Below, piece by piece: positions 26,627 to 35,457 of a stretch of 64,000 bases of DNA. The stretch comes from Thiodiazotropha sp040506775 (lineage in GTDB: Bacteria; Pseudomonadota; Gammaproteobacteria; Chromatiales; Chromatiaceae): the NCBI GenBank assembly GCA_040506775.1, contig JBEVWC010000003.1, positions 62,001 through 126,000 of the forward strand, given 5' to 3'. The position numbers and the translations under genes were made by a program. A model generated the notes under the pieces. The model was not told the DNA's origin and ran no database searches. It saw nothing but the letters and a program-made list of their open reading frames with translations. Position 1 is the stretch's first letter, and every line of letters begins with the position of its first letter.

Positions 26627-26839
26627 TCAGTTCGACTGATCCTGGTCCTCCGCATCGGGCATCATTTGTTTTGGGACTCTTTTCCTGCGGCCTTTCGAGG
26701 CATCGTCATCCATGAGGATACGGTGCGCCTCACCCTCCAGGTCATCGAACTGACCCGTTCGCGCGGCCCAGAACAGCACTGCCACCGCAGCCAACCCCAA
26801 CAGAATCATCCCGGGTATCAAACCATAGATTACATCCAT
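26627..26839 (-). CDS. ccoS: cbb3 oxidase maturation protein CcoS
   Basis: The 70-residue protein has a single N-terminal membrane helix (IYGLIPGMILLGLAAVAVLFW) and then the family hallmark AARTGQFDDLEGEAHRILMDDD with a basic tail. CcoS is needed for cofactor insertion in cbb3 oxidase. It lies downstream of ccoI in the usual ccoGHIS order, about 115 bases after it. Confidence 0.93.
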   Translation of the reverse strand: MDVIYGLIPGMILLGLAAVAVLFWAARTGQFDDLEGEAHRILMDDDASKGRRKRVPKQMMPDAEDQDQSN

Positions 26840-26953
26840 CCCAGTGCTCCGTCAGAAGAACGATAAGTCAAACATCATCTGTGAATCACCCCAACCCGTC
26901 ATGCCCGGCAATGACATCCTGGAATCATCCACAACGTACCATCAGAATCAACC

Positions 26954-29449
26954 TCAACCCGCCCGGACCCCCCGGAACAGAGTACGAATACGTGCTGAGT
27001 TACCGATGACCGCAAGTGAACTCATCGGCATGGAGATCGCAGCCACCAGCGGAGTCACTATGGCGCTCATGGCAAGCGGCACCATAATAATATTGTAGGT
27101 GATCGAGATCCCGATGTTTTGCCGGATCGTACGCAGGGTACGCCGAGACAGAGCAATTGCCAGGCGAACCCGTTCCAGTTCGCTGCTCATCAAAACGATA
27201 TCGGCACTGGCGATCGATACATCAGTCCCCGAGCCCATCGCGATGCCCACGTCGGCGCGCACCAGAGCCGGGGCATCATTGACACCGTCACCCACCATGG
27301 CAACCCGCTTTCCATCCGCTTGCAACTGACGGATCACCTGATCCTTCTGTTCAGGCATGACCTCAGCTATGACCTCCATCCCCCCCAGACGTTCCGCAAT
27401 CGCTTCTGCAGCCCGTCGACGATCGCCGCTCAACAGGGTCACCTGCAGGCCCTCGGCCTTGAGGGCCGAGATCAAGTCCTTGGCATCGGACCTGATACGA
27501 TCTTCAACCGCCACCAACCCCAGGGTATATCCGTTTACCGCCACCCGGAATGAGCCCACACCCTGTTCATCCAGTTGCCTGACCAGCGCATCGATAGCTT
27601 CGGAACCCTGACAGTTTTCCCGGGCGAGCAACCCCTCGTTTCCGATACAGATCCGATCGCCCGCCACTTCGGCGGTGATGCCCAGTCCCGGAACATACTC
27701 GAAATTCCGGCAGGTTAAGCGTTGTGCACCCTCCAGGTAACGATCACTCCAGTTCACCACAGAGGCGGCAACCGGGTGCTCGGATTGACGTTCAATGGCC
27801 GTCAGTTTACCCATCAGGCTGAGTATCTCATCAGAAGGTTCCTGGTCTTCCTGCCAGGAGGTCCCTTCCAGGTGTATCGCGACCACCGACAACCCTCCTT
27901 CCGTGAGAGTACCGGTCTTGTCAAAAACCACATGGTTGATGGTTGAGAGCGTTTCCAGCACCTCCCCATTCTTCACCAGAATGCCGTATTTGGCCCCTAA
28001 GCCTGACGCTACTGCGATTGACATGGGTGTGGCCAGACCAAAGGCGCAGGGACAGGTGATAATCAGTACGGAGGTCGCAGCAAGCAGCGCGACTTCGAAA
28101 TCGGTCGAGAACCAATACAGGAAGGTCAGCGTGCCTAATCCCAGGGTCACCGCCACGAACCAGGGTACGATCTGATCAGCCAGACACTGTATGGGCGCCT
28201 TGGAACCCTGTGCTTCCTCGACCAGACGTATGATCCGGCCCAAAGCGGTGTTTTTCAGTAAGCCCGATACCTCAACCGCCAAAACTCCGTGACCATTGAT
28301 GGTGCCGGCGGATACCGCTTCTCCCGGTGTTTTGAGTACCGGCTGAGATTCACCGGTCAACATGGACTCGTCCAGAGTACTGCGCCCTTCGACGACCACC
28401 CCATCCACCGGCATTCGCTCACCCGGCTTGACCCGTATCCGTTCGCCGATCGCAACCGCCCGGATGGGAACGACCTTTTCCGTTCCATCCGAATCGATGC
28501 GGGTTGCAACCCGTGGCTGCAGATCAAGCAACCGCTGTGTGGCGGCAACAGCCTGTCGCTTCGACATCGCCTCAAGATAACGGCCGACTAGAATCACAAA
28601 CATGAAATTCACAACCGTATCGTAATAAACCTCACCCTGGACACTACCCGTTACCGTTATGTACACAGAGTAGAGATAGGTGATGGTTGCACCGATAGCG
28701 ATGGGCAGGTCCATCCCAAGATGCAGATTGCGCAAACCTGACCATGCCCCTTTGTAAAACGGGAATCCGGAATAGAGCAGCACAGGGGTGGCCAGGGCGA
28801 AACCGATCCAGTGAAACATATGCCGAAACTCACCTTCATTGGCGCCGGCATACAAGGCAATGGAGATCCACATCAGATTCATCATACCGAAGGCGGCAAA
28901 GGCCATTCGATATAAGAGATGACGATTCTGTTTCTTCAGTGCGCCTTCCGCAGCTTCCGGATCGTACGGCACCGCCGAATACCCGATTTCTCCGAGTCGC
29001 TTGATGATCTGAGATAAGCTGATGGCATTGTTATGCCATTTCACATGGAGTCGCTTGCCCGAAAGGTTGACCTGGGCAGAGATAATTCCGGGCATGGGTG
29101 TCAGGGTGTGCTCGATCAGCCAGACACAGGCCGCACAATGGATACCCTCGACCAGCAGGTGTATATCCCGTTCCTCACCCATATCCCCTACAAACTCGGA
29201 CTGCACATCGTCCAGGTCGTAGAGGGCCAGTTCCTTGGGTATCTCCGGAGGGGGTGCAAGGTCGAGTCCCTCAGGAGTTCTGTCGTAGAAACCCTCCAGA
29301 CCGGCTGCGTATATGGCTTCGCAAACCGCTTTGCATCCCAGACAACAGAAATGCTGTTCCTCGCCATCAATGGGTGCAACGACCTCATCATCGGGCGGTA
29401 TTGGAAGATTACAGTGAAAACAGCGGTCTGAAACGCCTGATCGGGACAC
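26954..29449 (-). CDS. ccoI: Copper-translocating P-type ATPase CcoI/FixI
   Basis: The P1B ATPase of 831 residues supplies copper to cbb3 oxidase. It has an N-terminal cysteine cluster (DRCFHCNLP, HFCCLGCKAVC), a heavy-metal-associated domain with GIHCAACVWL, eight membrane helices with the metal-binding CPC (ITCPCAFGLATP), the phosphorylation site FDKTGTLTEG, and the hinge MVGDGVNDAPAL. The first codon is GTG, directly after the ccoH stop. The length and N-terminal cluster fit FixI rather than generic CopA. Confidence 0.96.
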   Translation of the reverse strand: MSRSGVSDRCFHCNLPIPPDDEVVAPIDGEEQHFCCLGCKAVCEAIYAAGLEGFYDRTPEGLDLAPPPEIPKELALYDLDDVQSEFVGDMGEERDIHLLVEGIHCAACVWLIEHTLTPMPGIISAQVNLSGKRLHVKWHNNAISLSQIIKRLGEIGYSAVPYDPEAAEGALKKQNRHLLYRMAFAAFGMMNLMWISIALYAGANEGEFRHMFHWIGFALATPVLLYSGFPFYKGAWSGLRNLHLGMDLPIAIGATITYLYSVYITVTGSVQGEVYYDTVVNFMFVILVGRYLEAMSKRQAVAATQRLLDLQPRVATRIDSDGTEKVVPIRAVAIGERIRVKPGERMPVDGVVVEGRSTLDESMLTGESQPVLKTPGEAVSAGTINGHGVLAVEVSGLLKNTALGRIIRLVEEAQGSKAPIQCLADQIVPWFVAVTLGLGTLTFLYWFSTDFEVALLAATSVLIITCPCAFGLATPMSIAVASGLGAKYGILVKNGEVLETLSTINHVVFDKTGTLTEGGLSVVAIHLEGTSWQEDQEPSDEILSLMGKLTAIERQSEHPVAASVVNWSDRYLEGAQRLTCRNFEYVPGLGITAEVAGDRICIGNEGLLARENCQGSEAIDALVRQLDEQGVGSFRVAVNGYTLGLVAVEDRIRSDAKDLISALKAEGLQVTLLSGDRRRAAEAIAERLGGMEVIAEVMPEQKDQVIRQLQADGKRVAMVGDGVNDAPALVRADVGIAMGSGTDVSIASADIVLMSSELERVRLAIALSRRTLRTIRQNIGISITYNIIMVPLAMSAIVTPLVAAISMPMSSLAVIGNSARIRTLFRGVRAG

Positions 29450-29451
29450 TG

Positions 29452-29955
29452 TCAGGGAATCCAGTCTATTCCGACACCAATCCTCTTTGGCGCATTATAT
29501 TCATCATCCCCGTTTCGGATGCTCACTAACGTATCCCAGACACCCACCAGCGGAAAACTGACATTCGCCTCGTAGAGTCCCGGGCCGACACGCTGCATGG
29601 GGAGTGAAAAATCCTGCTTGGCGTCGGAAGGCCGGTAGGCATGAAACACGACCACATCCCGATCGATCGGAGTTCCTTCCTGATCCTTGACATTGAAACG
29701 ACACAGAACGGTCTCAGAGACAGCAATCTTACGCGGCAATTCAACACGCATCTGCCACTGAGGATCTCGGGCCTGGCGTTTCAACATGTTCTTTTCGTAG
29801 TCCTGGCCACGATCATAAAAATCATCAACCACCAGACCGGGATTGTTATCCATTGCCAGGTAAATCATGATCGCGTTCATCGTGAAAAAGATGACGACCA
29901 TGGCCACCCAGGCAATTACCCAGGGACTCCGCCATGCTGAATTTTTATCTGCCAT
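29452..29955 (-). CDS. ccoH: FixH/CcoH family protein
   Basis: The protein of about 167 residues has one N-terminal membrane helix (WVIAWVAMVVIFFTMNAIMIYL), the DNNPGLVVDDFYDRGQDYEK segment typical of FixH, and a periplasmic beta domain. CcoH assists cbb3 assembly and stays with the CcoI-CcoG machinery. The start is taken at the ATG at 29955; a TTG three codons upstream is also open. It is followed at once by ccoI. Confidence 0.92.
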   Translation of the reverse strand: MADKNSAWRSPWVIAWVAMVVIFFTMNAIMIYLAMDNNPGLVVDDFYDRGQDYEKNMLKRQARDPQWQMRVELPRKIAVSETVLCRFNVKDQEGTPIDRDVVVFHAYRPSDAKQDFSLPMQRVGPGLYEANVSFPLVGVWDTLVSIRNGDDEYNAPKRIGVGIDWIP

Positions 29956-29986
29956 ATCAGTCAATCACATCAATAAATACTTAATG

Positions 29987-30012
29987 AAAAAAGGCGGACA
30001 TCTCTGTCCGCC
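29987..30012 (-). terminator. Rho-independent terminator after ccoG
   Basis: On the minus strand an eight-pair GC-rich stem (GGCGGACA/TGTCCGCC) with a four-base loop is followed by six T. It lies 30 bases after the ccoG stop and before ccoH, so it should separate ccoG transcription from ccoHIS. Confidence 0.85.
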
Positions 30013-30041
30013 CTCCCGTTCAGACTATTGTACCAATCCTA

Positions 30042-31484
30042 CTACTTGGGACCAATAAAGACACTCTTACGGGTGTTGCTCATCTCACGCTCACCGAGCT
30101 TTCCCTGAACCTTGAACACAACCGGTGAGGTTTCGTTCTTGAGCATGGTCCTTGGAACCCGCAGGAATACGGTTCTTGCGGTCACCATGCCGTGGCGTGC
30201 CGTGGTAACCACCTCTGGGTCGACCATAATCAGCCCATCCGGACCTTCTGCACTCAATGTGACAGGGATATCCTCTGAAAGTTTATTCAGGATCTTCACC
30301 GTGTACTTGTTCTGGATGCTGCCATCACTCTGCAGTACATAGAGCGGCTGACGGTCATGCAGGACTTTGATCTCCAGCGGCGCCAGAGAGGTCAGGCCAT
30401 AAACGATACCTGCCAGCGCCAGGGACATGATGGCACCATAGACCCAGACACGCGGACGTTTGTAAAGCGGCACCGGTTGCATGTTGGCTTCGAGAGTCTC
30501 GTAGGAGACATAGCGGATCAATCCCTTGGGACGCCCCACCTTCTCCATGACATCGTCACAGGCATCGATACACAGGGCGCACATGATACAGCCTTCCTGT
30601 TGACCCTGGCGAATGTCCACACCGGTAGGACAGACCGCGATACACTGCTTGCAGTCCACACAATCACCGGTGGTGCGGTCATCTTCCGATTGCCCCTTGA
30701 CGATACGCCCACGCGGCTCGCCGCGATGAAAATCGTAGGAAGGCACGACCGTTGTTTTATCGATCATGACACCCTGGATGCGTGCATAGGGACACAGCCA
30801 GAAACAGGCCTGTTCGCGCATGTAGCCAGCCAGAACATAGGTACCGGCAGTGAACATGGCGATGGTTCCATAGGCAACAGGACTGGCCTGCATGGTGAAC
30901 AGGTCGCGCCAGAGATCCTGAACATTGTAAAACCAGGCGACAAAGCTGATACCGGTGATCACAGAGATCAGCAGCCAGATCAGATGCTTGGTAAGTTTGA
31001 TGCGTATTTTGGACAGGCTCAGCGACTCCTTGTCGAGTTTCCGCCGCTTGGCCGGTGTACCCTCAAGCTTGTCTTCCAGCCAGGTAAAAATATCTGTCCA
31101 GACAGTTTGAAAGCAGAAAAAACCGCAGTAGATACGCCCGGCCAGTGCCGTCGCCACCGCAAGCAGCAGGGCAAAGAACAACAGTGTCAGGGAAAGCATC
31201 CAGAAATCCTGAGGCAGAATAGTCGCCCCAAGGATATGAAATTGACGGTTCGGGATATCGAACAGGATAGCCTGACGACCATCCCACTGAAAATAGGGTC
31301 CAATGAAGAAAATAATCCAGAAAGAAGCGGCGAGCCATTTGATTTTCCGCCAGTAACCACCCATGCGCTTGGCATGTATGGTCTCTTCGCCAGTATTCAG
31401 TTGCCAGTGAGCTGACTCAGCGTACAGCTCGTCTACAACCGACTCTTTGGTTGCGGTTTTCTCATTTGCACTCAATGGATCCAC
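30042..31484 (-). CDS. ccoG: cbb3 oxidase accessory protein CcoG (FixG), polyferredoxin
   Basis: The 480-residue inner-membrane iron-sulfur protein has five or so membrane helices in the first half, a two-cluster ferredoxin segment (CVDCKQCIAVCPTGVD and EGCIMCALCIDACD) and a C-terminal Ig-like periplasmic domain. CcoG reduces Cu(II) for delivery to the oxidase. The longest frame begins with GTG at 31484, but an AGGAG is better spaced for a TTG at 31475, so the true start is uncertain by three codons. A terminator follows the gene. Confidence 0.95.
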   Translation of the reverse strand: MDPLSANEKTATKESVVDELYAESAHWQLNTGEETIHAKRMGGYWRKIKWLAASFWIIFFIGPYFQWDGRQAILFDIPNRQFHILGATILPQDFWMLSLTLLFFALLLAVATALAGRIYCGFFCFQTVWTDIFTWLEDKLEGTPAKRRKLDKESLSLSKIRIKLTKHLIWLLISVITGISFVAWFYNVQDLWRDLFTMQASPVAYGTIAMFTAGTYVLAGYMREQACFWLCPYARIQGVMIDKTTVVPSYDFHRGEPRGRIVKGQSEDDRTTGDCVDCKQCIAVCPTGVDIRQGQQEGCIMCALCIDACDDVMEKVGRPKGLIRYVSYETLEANMQPVPLYKRPRVWVYGAIMSLALAGIVYGLTSLAPLEIKVLHDRQPLYVLQSDGSIQNKYTVKILNKLSEDIPVTLSAEGPDGLIMVDPEVVTTARHGMVTARTVFLRVPRTMLKNETSPVVFKVQGKLGEREMSNTRKSVFIGPK

Positions 31485-31649
31485 TCCTCTGAAAACAGGC
31501 GAAAATTATACAAAAAATCATAAGACCTGGACGTTCTGCCAGCCAATGCGATTTATCAATATGTCCGGAAGAATTAATCAGTGAAAACTAATAATCGAAC
31601 GCATTCTCAAGTAATGCCTGGATCTTGGAATGTGGAATAAATTTCCAAT

Positions 31650-31674
31650 AAAAAAGGGGGGTTAAACCCCCCTT
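31650..31674 (-). terminator. Rho-independent terminator after the ccoNOQP unit
   Basis: Six G/C pairs extended by A/T pairs with a five-base loop (GGGGGG-TTTAA-CCCCCC on the minus strand) are followed by six T. It lies 20 bases downstream of the small membrane protein gene and ends the ccoN-O-Q-P transcript. Confidence 0.88.
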
Positions 31675-31693
31675 ATCAGTCACAGCAGTTGAT

Positions 31694-31819
31694 TCAGCTA
31701 CTGTGCTTGTCTGCGTCGCTCTTGATCAGTTTGCCGACTTTGAAGCCGAGATAAACGATGATCACAACACAGATCACAACGCTGATGATCGAGCCCCAAA
31801 AAACTGCATCTCCGTTCAT
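31694..31819 (-). CDS. 41-residue single-span membrane protein in the cbb3 operon
   Basis: An ATG at 31819 is preceded by AGGGG and opens a 42-codon frame ending at 31694. The product is MNGDAVFWGS, then one membrane helix (IISVVICVVIIVYLGF) and a basic/polar tail (KVGKLIKSDADKHSS). It is the last gene before the operon terminator, 86 bases after ccoP. Size and topology resemble the small extra subunit CcoM of Pseudomonas stutzeri cbb3 oxidase and also CcoQ, but sequence relationship cannot be judged by eye. A role as small subunit or assembly factor is inferred from position. Confidence 0.72.
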   Translation of the reverse strand: MNGDAVFWGSIISVVICVVIIVYLGFKVGKLIKSDADKHSS

Positions 31820-31905
31820 AGCAATCCCCTTATTTTACTACCGTGTGAGTCGTCCCGACTCACACGGCCATGGTGGAAAAATGTGCTCTGCGATCTCAGC
31901 CTTGG

Positions 31906-32757
31906 TTACTGACCGCCGCCGAATCTGTGCACATAGACGGCCAGTTTCTTGATGTCGTCATCAGACAAACGGTCGCCGAATGCAGGCATTTGAGCATCAC
32001 GTGTCTTGGGCTCAGTGGCATCGTTGACACCATAGGTGATGGTGTATTTGATGCTGTCACGCAGGGTCTGGTCACCTTCAGGCATGAAACGGTAGATACC
32101 GTCAGTGAGGTTCGCAGAACCCAGTACAGCCATACCCTTTCCGTCCATGCCATGACAGGCCACGCAACCCTTCTGAGTGAAGTTGGGATCAGAGGTCGGA
32201 TTACCCGCCATGATCGCGTCCGCCAGCTTGTCAATTTCGGCATCGCTCAGCATCTTTCCATGCGCCGTCATGATACCCCGACGGCCGTTGGTAACGGTCT
32301 GCTGAATGGTCTCGACGGTACCGCCATAGAGCCAGTCGTCATCAGCCAGTACCGGATACCCGGGACCGCCCTGACCACCACCGCCATGACAGGCCGCACA
32401 GTTGTCACCAAACAGTACCTTGGCCGAAGCCACCACGTACTGGGAAAGTCCAGGATCAGCCAGGATCTCTTTGGCAGTCATGCCTTTGAGTTGGGTTTCG
32501 TATTCGGCACGGACGGCTTCTACCTCGTCCACACCTTTCTGGTACTCATCCATCTGACTCCAGCCCATGAGTCCCTGAGTCGGCTGTTGACCGACCGGCC
32601 ACATGGGATACAGGAAGCCGTATGCAACCCACCAGATGATCGACGCCCAGAAGGCGATCATCCACCAGCGTGGTGGCGGGTTGCTGAGCTCCCGGAGGTT
32701 GTCGTCCCAGATATGTCCGGTATTGTTTTCACCCGGAAAAGGATTGTTATCCGCCAT
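31906..32757 (-). CDS. ccoP: cbb3 oxidase subunit III, dihaem cytochrome c
   Basis: The protein of about 283 residues starts MADNNPFPGENNTG at 32757 with GGAG upstream; the frame extends further but the extension runs into ccoQ. One membrane anchor (RWWMIAFWASIIWWVAYGF) is followed by two class I cytochrome c domains with CAACHGG and CVACHGMD haem sites and distal methionine regions. CcoP passes electrons from soluble cytochromes to CcoO and CcoN. It overlaps the end of ccoQ by 11 bases. Confidence 0.96.
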   Translation of the reverse strand: MADNNPFPGENNTGHIWDDNLRELSNPPPRWWMIAFWASIIWWVAYGFLYPMWPVGQQPTQGLMGWSQMDEYQKGVDEVEAVRAEYETQLKGMTAKEILADPGLSQYVVASAKVLFGDNCAACHGGGGQGGPGYPVLADDDWLYGGTVETIQQTVTNGRRGIMTAHGKMLSDAEIDKLADAIMAGNPTSDPNFTQKGCVACHGMDGKGMAVLGSANLTDGIYRFMPEGDQTLRDSIKYTITYGVNDATEPKTRDAQMPAFGDRLSDDDIKKLAVYVHRFGGGQ

Positions 32758-32950
32758 TTTTGTCTCCGCTATCATTTGCATCATCGTCCATCGGAATAAA
32801 GCGGTTTTTCTCCAGCTTATCCCGGTTTTTTGGACGCAAGGCGTAGAAGTACACGCCAATCATTAGGAAGAACGTGACCACCGTCATGATCAAACCGACC
32901 CAATCGTTGGTGGTCATCGCCTCCCAGTCTGTATGAAAATACTCTTTCAT
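32747..32950 (-). CDS. ccoQ: cbb3 oxidase small subunit CcoQ
   Basis: The 67-residue protein has one membrane helix (DWVGLIMTVVTFFLMIGVYF) followed by ALRPKNRDKLEKNRFIPMDD, the characteristic CcoQ tail. It stabilises the CcoP association. Its ATG directly follows the ccoO stop and its 3' end overlaps ccoP, as expected for a tightly coupled operon. Confidence 0.94.
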   Translation of the reverse strand: MKEYFHTDWEAMTTNDWVGLIMTVVTFFLMIGVYFYALRPKNRDKLEKNRFIPMDDDANDSGDKNGG

Positions 32951-33664
32951 TTACTGACGATAGACCTTGTTTTCGTCCAGAGTCGCCATCGTTCCCAGGA
33001 CCTGCAGATAGGCAACCATCGCGTCTTCTTCGGTCTTGCCCTTCAGATCATCGTTTGCTGCTGCAATGTCTTCATCGGTGTAAGGCACACCCATCAGACG
33101 CATCACCTGGAAGCGTTGTGCCATGTCCTTACCCTCGACCATAGTGTCTTTCAGCCAGGGGTAGTTGGGCATGACGGACTCAGGAACCACGGAGCGCGGA
33201 GCGCGCAGGTGTTTCCGGTGCCAATCGTCCGAGTATTTACCGCCAAGACGTGCGAAGTCAGGACCGGTACGTTTCGAACCCCACTGGAACGGATGGTCAT
33301 ACATGGACTCTGAAGCCAGAGAGTAATGACCATAACGTTCTTTCTCATCACGGAAAGGACGCACCATCTGGGAGTGGCACAGATAGCACCCCTCACGCTG
33401 GTAGATGTCGCGACCCGCCAGTTCCAGAGCGGTGTACGGACGCACACCATCACCCGGCTTGTGGTCATGCAGGGTCTGACCTGCCTGACGCTGCCAGACG
33501 AGTTCCGGCGCTTTGTTATGTTCCATGGTGTCTTTCATGAAGAACAGCGGAACAATCTCGACAAGACCACCGACGGACAGGGCCATTGCCAGAATGACCA
33601 GGAGCAGCCAGATGTTTTTCTCCATCTTCTCCTGGAAGCCAACAGATTGATTATCATTCGCCAT
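32951..33664 (-). CDS. ccoO: cbb3 oxidase subunit II, monohaem cytochrome c
   Basis: The 237-residue protein has an N-terminal membrane anchor (IWLLLVILAMALSVGGLVEI) and a single haem c site, EGCYLCHSQM, with the conserved MVRPFRDEKERYGHYS and WGSKRTGPDFARLGGKY blocks of FixO/CcoO. It relays electrons from CcoP to the CcoN binuclear centre. It lies 21 bases after ccoN. Confidence 0.97.
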   Translation of the reverse strand: MANDNQSVGFQEKMEKNIWLLLVILAMALSVGGLVEIVPLFFMKDTMEHNKAPELVWQRQAGQTLHDHKPGDGVRPYTALELAGRDIYQREGCYLCHSQMVRPFRDEKERYGHYSLASESMYDHPFQWGSKRTGPDFARLGGKYSDDWHRKHLRAPRSVVPESVMPNYPWLKDTMVEGKDMAQRFQVMRLMGVPYTDEDIAAANDDLKGKTEEDAMVAYLQVLGTMATLDENKVYRQ

Positions 33665-33685
33665 TGTTGCGAAACCCCCTAAAAA

Positions 33686-35119
33686 TTAAGCCGTTGCCGC
33701 AGCGGTGCGAGCCTGTTGCAGGCTGCCTTCGCTGGATGCTTTCGCAACAGTCATCAGAACGTTGATCAGCATCAGTACAGCGCCGAGCAGGAAGATCATT
33801 CCACCGATCGCCCGCATTGCGTAGTAGGGATGCATCGCTTCAACAGATTCCGCAAAGGTGTAAGCCAGAGTGCCGTACTCGTCATATGCGCGCCACATCA
33901 GGCCCTGCATGATACCGGACACCCACATGGCAACAACGTAGACAACCGCGCCGATGGTAGCCGTCCAGAAGTGAGCATTGATCAGCTTCATGGACCACAT
34001 TTCGGTGTGGAAGGTACGCATCATCAGGTGGTAGATGGCGCCGATCGCGACCATGGCAACCCAGCCCAAAGCACCGGAGTGTACGTGACCTACGGTCCAG
34101 TCGGTGTAGTGGGAAAGGGCGTTAACAGTCTTCAGTGACATGACCGGACCCTCGAAGGTGGACATGGCGTAGAAGGCCAGAGACATGATCATGAAACGCA
34201 GGATGTAGTCGGTACGCAGTTTGTCCCAGGCACCGGACAGGGTCATCATGCCGTTCACCGCACCACCCCAGGAGGGGATGATCATGGCCAGGGAGACAGC
34301 GGCGCCCAGAGAGCCGGTCCAGTCAGGCAGAGCGGTGTACTGCAGGTGATGCGCACCCAGCCACACATAGCCGAACATCAGGGCCCAGAAGTGGATAACC
34401 GACAGACGATAGGAGTAGACCGGACGGCCTGCCTGTTTCGGCACGAAGTAGTACATGATGCCCAGGAAGCCGGCAGTCAGATAGAAACCTACCGCATTGT
34501 GACCCCACCACCACTGCACCATCGCGTCCTGAACGCCGGAGAACAGGGAGTAGGATTTGAACATATCTACCGGCACAGCCAGACTGTTGACCACGTGCAG
34601 GTAGGTAATCATGACCATCATGCCCAGGAAGAACCAGTTGGAGACATAGATGTGAGACGACTTGCGGGTCGCCAGGGTCATGATGAAGTTGAAGGTATAG
34701 GACAGCCAGACCACCGCGATTGCGAGATCGATCGGCCATTCCAGCTCAGCGTATTCCTTGGACTGGTTGATACCCAACGGAAGGGTAATCACAGCGGATA
34801 CGATGATCAGGTTCCAGCCCCAGAAGACAAACCATGCAAGTTTGTCACTCCAGATCCTGACGCCGCAAGTACGCTGAACGCTGTAGTACGATGTTGCCAT
34901 CAACGCACACCCACCAAAGGCGAAGATTACCGCATTGGTGTGAAGAGGACGAAGACGCCCAAACGTGATGTAAGGAATATCGAAATTCAGAAACGGCCAG
35001 GCAAGTTCTGATGCTATATAAACACCAACGAATGCGCCTACAACTAAGTAGACCACGGCCATGACGGTAAACCATCGCACAACATCGAAGTTGTACTTTT
35101 GCTCGGCTGCGGCGTCCAT
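33686..35119 (-). CDS. ccoN: cbb3 oxidase catalytic subunit I
   Basis: The 477-residue haem-copper oxidase subunit has 12 or so membrane helices. It contains the low-spin haem histidine region (LHTNAVIFAFGGCALMATS), the CuB histidines WWGHNAVGF and GAHHLQY, the cbb3 cross-link tyrosine helix (KQAGRPVYSYRLSVIHF) and the haem-ligand pair in VGHVHSGALGW. It reduces oxygen at very low concentration and pumps protons. A GAGGGGGG lies upstream of the ATG. FNR-like sites precede the gene, pointing to induction at low oxygen. Confidence 0.98.
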   Translation of the reverse strand: MDAAAEQKYNFDVVRWFTVMAVVYLVVGAFVGVYIASELAWPFLNFDIPYITFGRLRPLHTNAVIFAFGGCALMATSYYSVQRTCGVRIWSDKLAWFVFWGWNLIIVSAVITLPLGINQSKEYAELEWPIDLAIAVVWLSYTFNFIMTLATRKSSHIYVSNWFFLGMMVMITYLHVVNSLAVPVDMFKSYSLFSGVQDAMVQWWWGHNAVGFYLTAGFLGIMYYFVPKQAGRPVYSYRLSVIHFWALMFGYVWLGAHHLQYTALPDWTGSLGAAVSLAMIIPSWGGAVNGMMTLSGAWDKLRTDYILRFMIMSLAFYAMSTFEGPVMSLKTVNALSHYTDWTVGHVHSGALGWVAMVAIGAIYHLMMRTFHTEMWSMKLINAHFWTATIGAVVYVVAMWVSGIMQGLMWRAYDEYGTLAYTFAESVEAMHPYYAMRAIGGMIFLLGAVLMLINVLMTVAKASSEGSLQQARTAAATA

Positions 35120-35224
35120 GTACCCCCCTCAATTAAAACAAGAATGAATGAAAAAACTACAAAGTATGGAGTTGCAGGGAAAGACCCTACTACTGCAACT
35201 GTGTTAAATGCCACAATCGCAGCG

Positions 35225-35238
35225 TGACATATATCACT
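35225..35238 (-). promoter_or_regulatory. FNR/CRP-like palindrome upstream of ccoN
   Basis: GTGATATATGTCAC reads on the minus strand, an inverted repeat that fits TTGAT-N4-ATCAA in its core positions (TGAT-N4-GTCA) with mismatches in the outer bases. It is about 106 bases before the ccoN ATG and about 26 bases upstream of a possible -10 (35203-35208), a position compatible with activation. Confidence 0.45.
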
Positions 35239-35341
35239 CTTAATTGGGGCAGATGTCAATACGATAATGCCCGGATAAAGGCCGCTATGAGCGCCTTTAA
35301 GCTGCTTTTAAAACAAGCATTTAATTGTGTTTTATCACTAA

Positions 35342-35355
35342 TTGACGCAGATCAA
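35342..35355 (-). promoter_or_regulatory. FNR box upstream of ccoN
   Basis: TTGACGCAGATCAA (plus-strand reading) matches the FNR consensus TTGAT-N4-ATCAA at nine of ten positions. It is the best FNR box in the window and lies between the fnr gene and ccoN, about 220 bases before the ccoN start. Confidence 0.6.
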
Positions 35356-35440
35356 AAAAAGCTGAAAAAAACAAAAAATCAAACTGTGTCGAATCGCACA
35401 TTGGACAATCACCGGCCTGCAATCATGAACAAATGAAAAA

Positions 35441-35454
35441 TTGATTGAGAACAA
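35441..35454 (-). promoter_or_regulatory. Second FNR box, directly after the fnr stop
   Basis: TTGATTGAGAACAA (plus-strand reading) has nine of ten consensus positions, with one half-site mismatch. It lies within four bases of the 3' end of fnr, about 90 bases from the site at 35342. Confidence 0.4.
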
Positions 35455-35457
35455 ATC

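Larger units (their letters stand above)
35120..35457. other. 338-base fnr-ccoN intergenic region
   Basis: This AT-rich, gene-free region carries the ccoN promoter. It contains three FNR-like palindromes (35225-35238, 35342-35355, 35441-35454) and minus-strand TTTAAC (35203-35208) and ATTAAA (35320-35325) that could serve as -10 boxes about 25 bases after the first two sites. No terminator hairpin follows fnr, so read-through into ccoN is possible. Confidence 0.5.
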
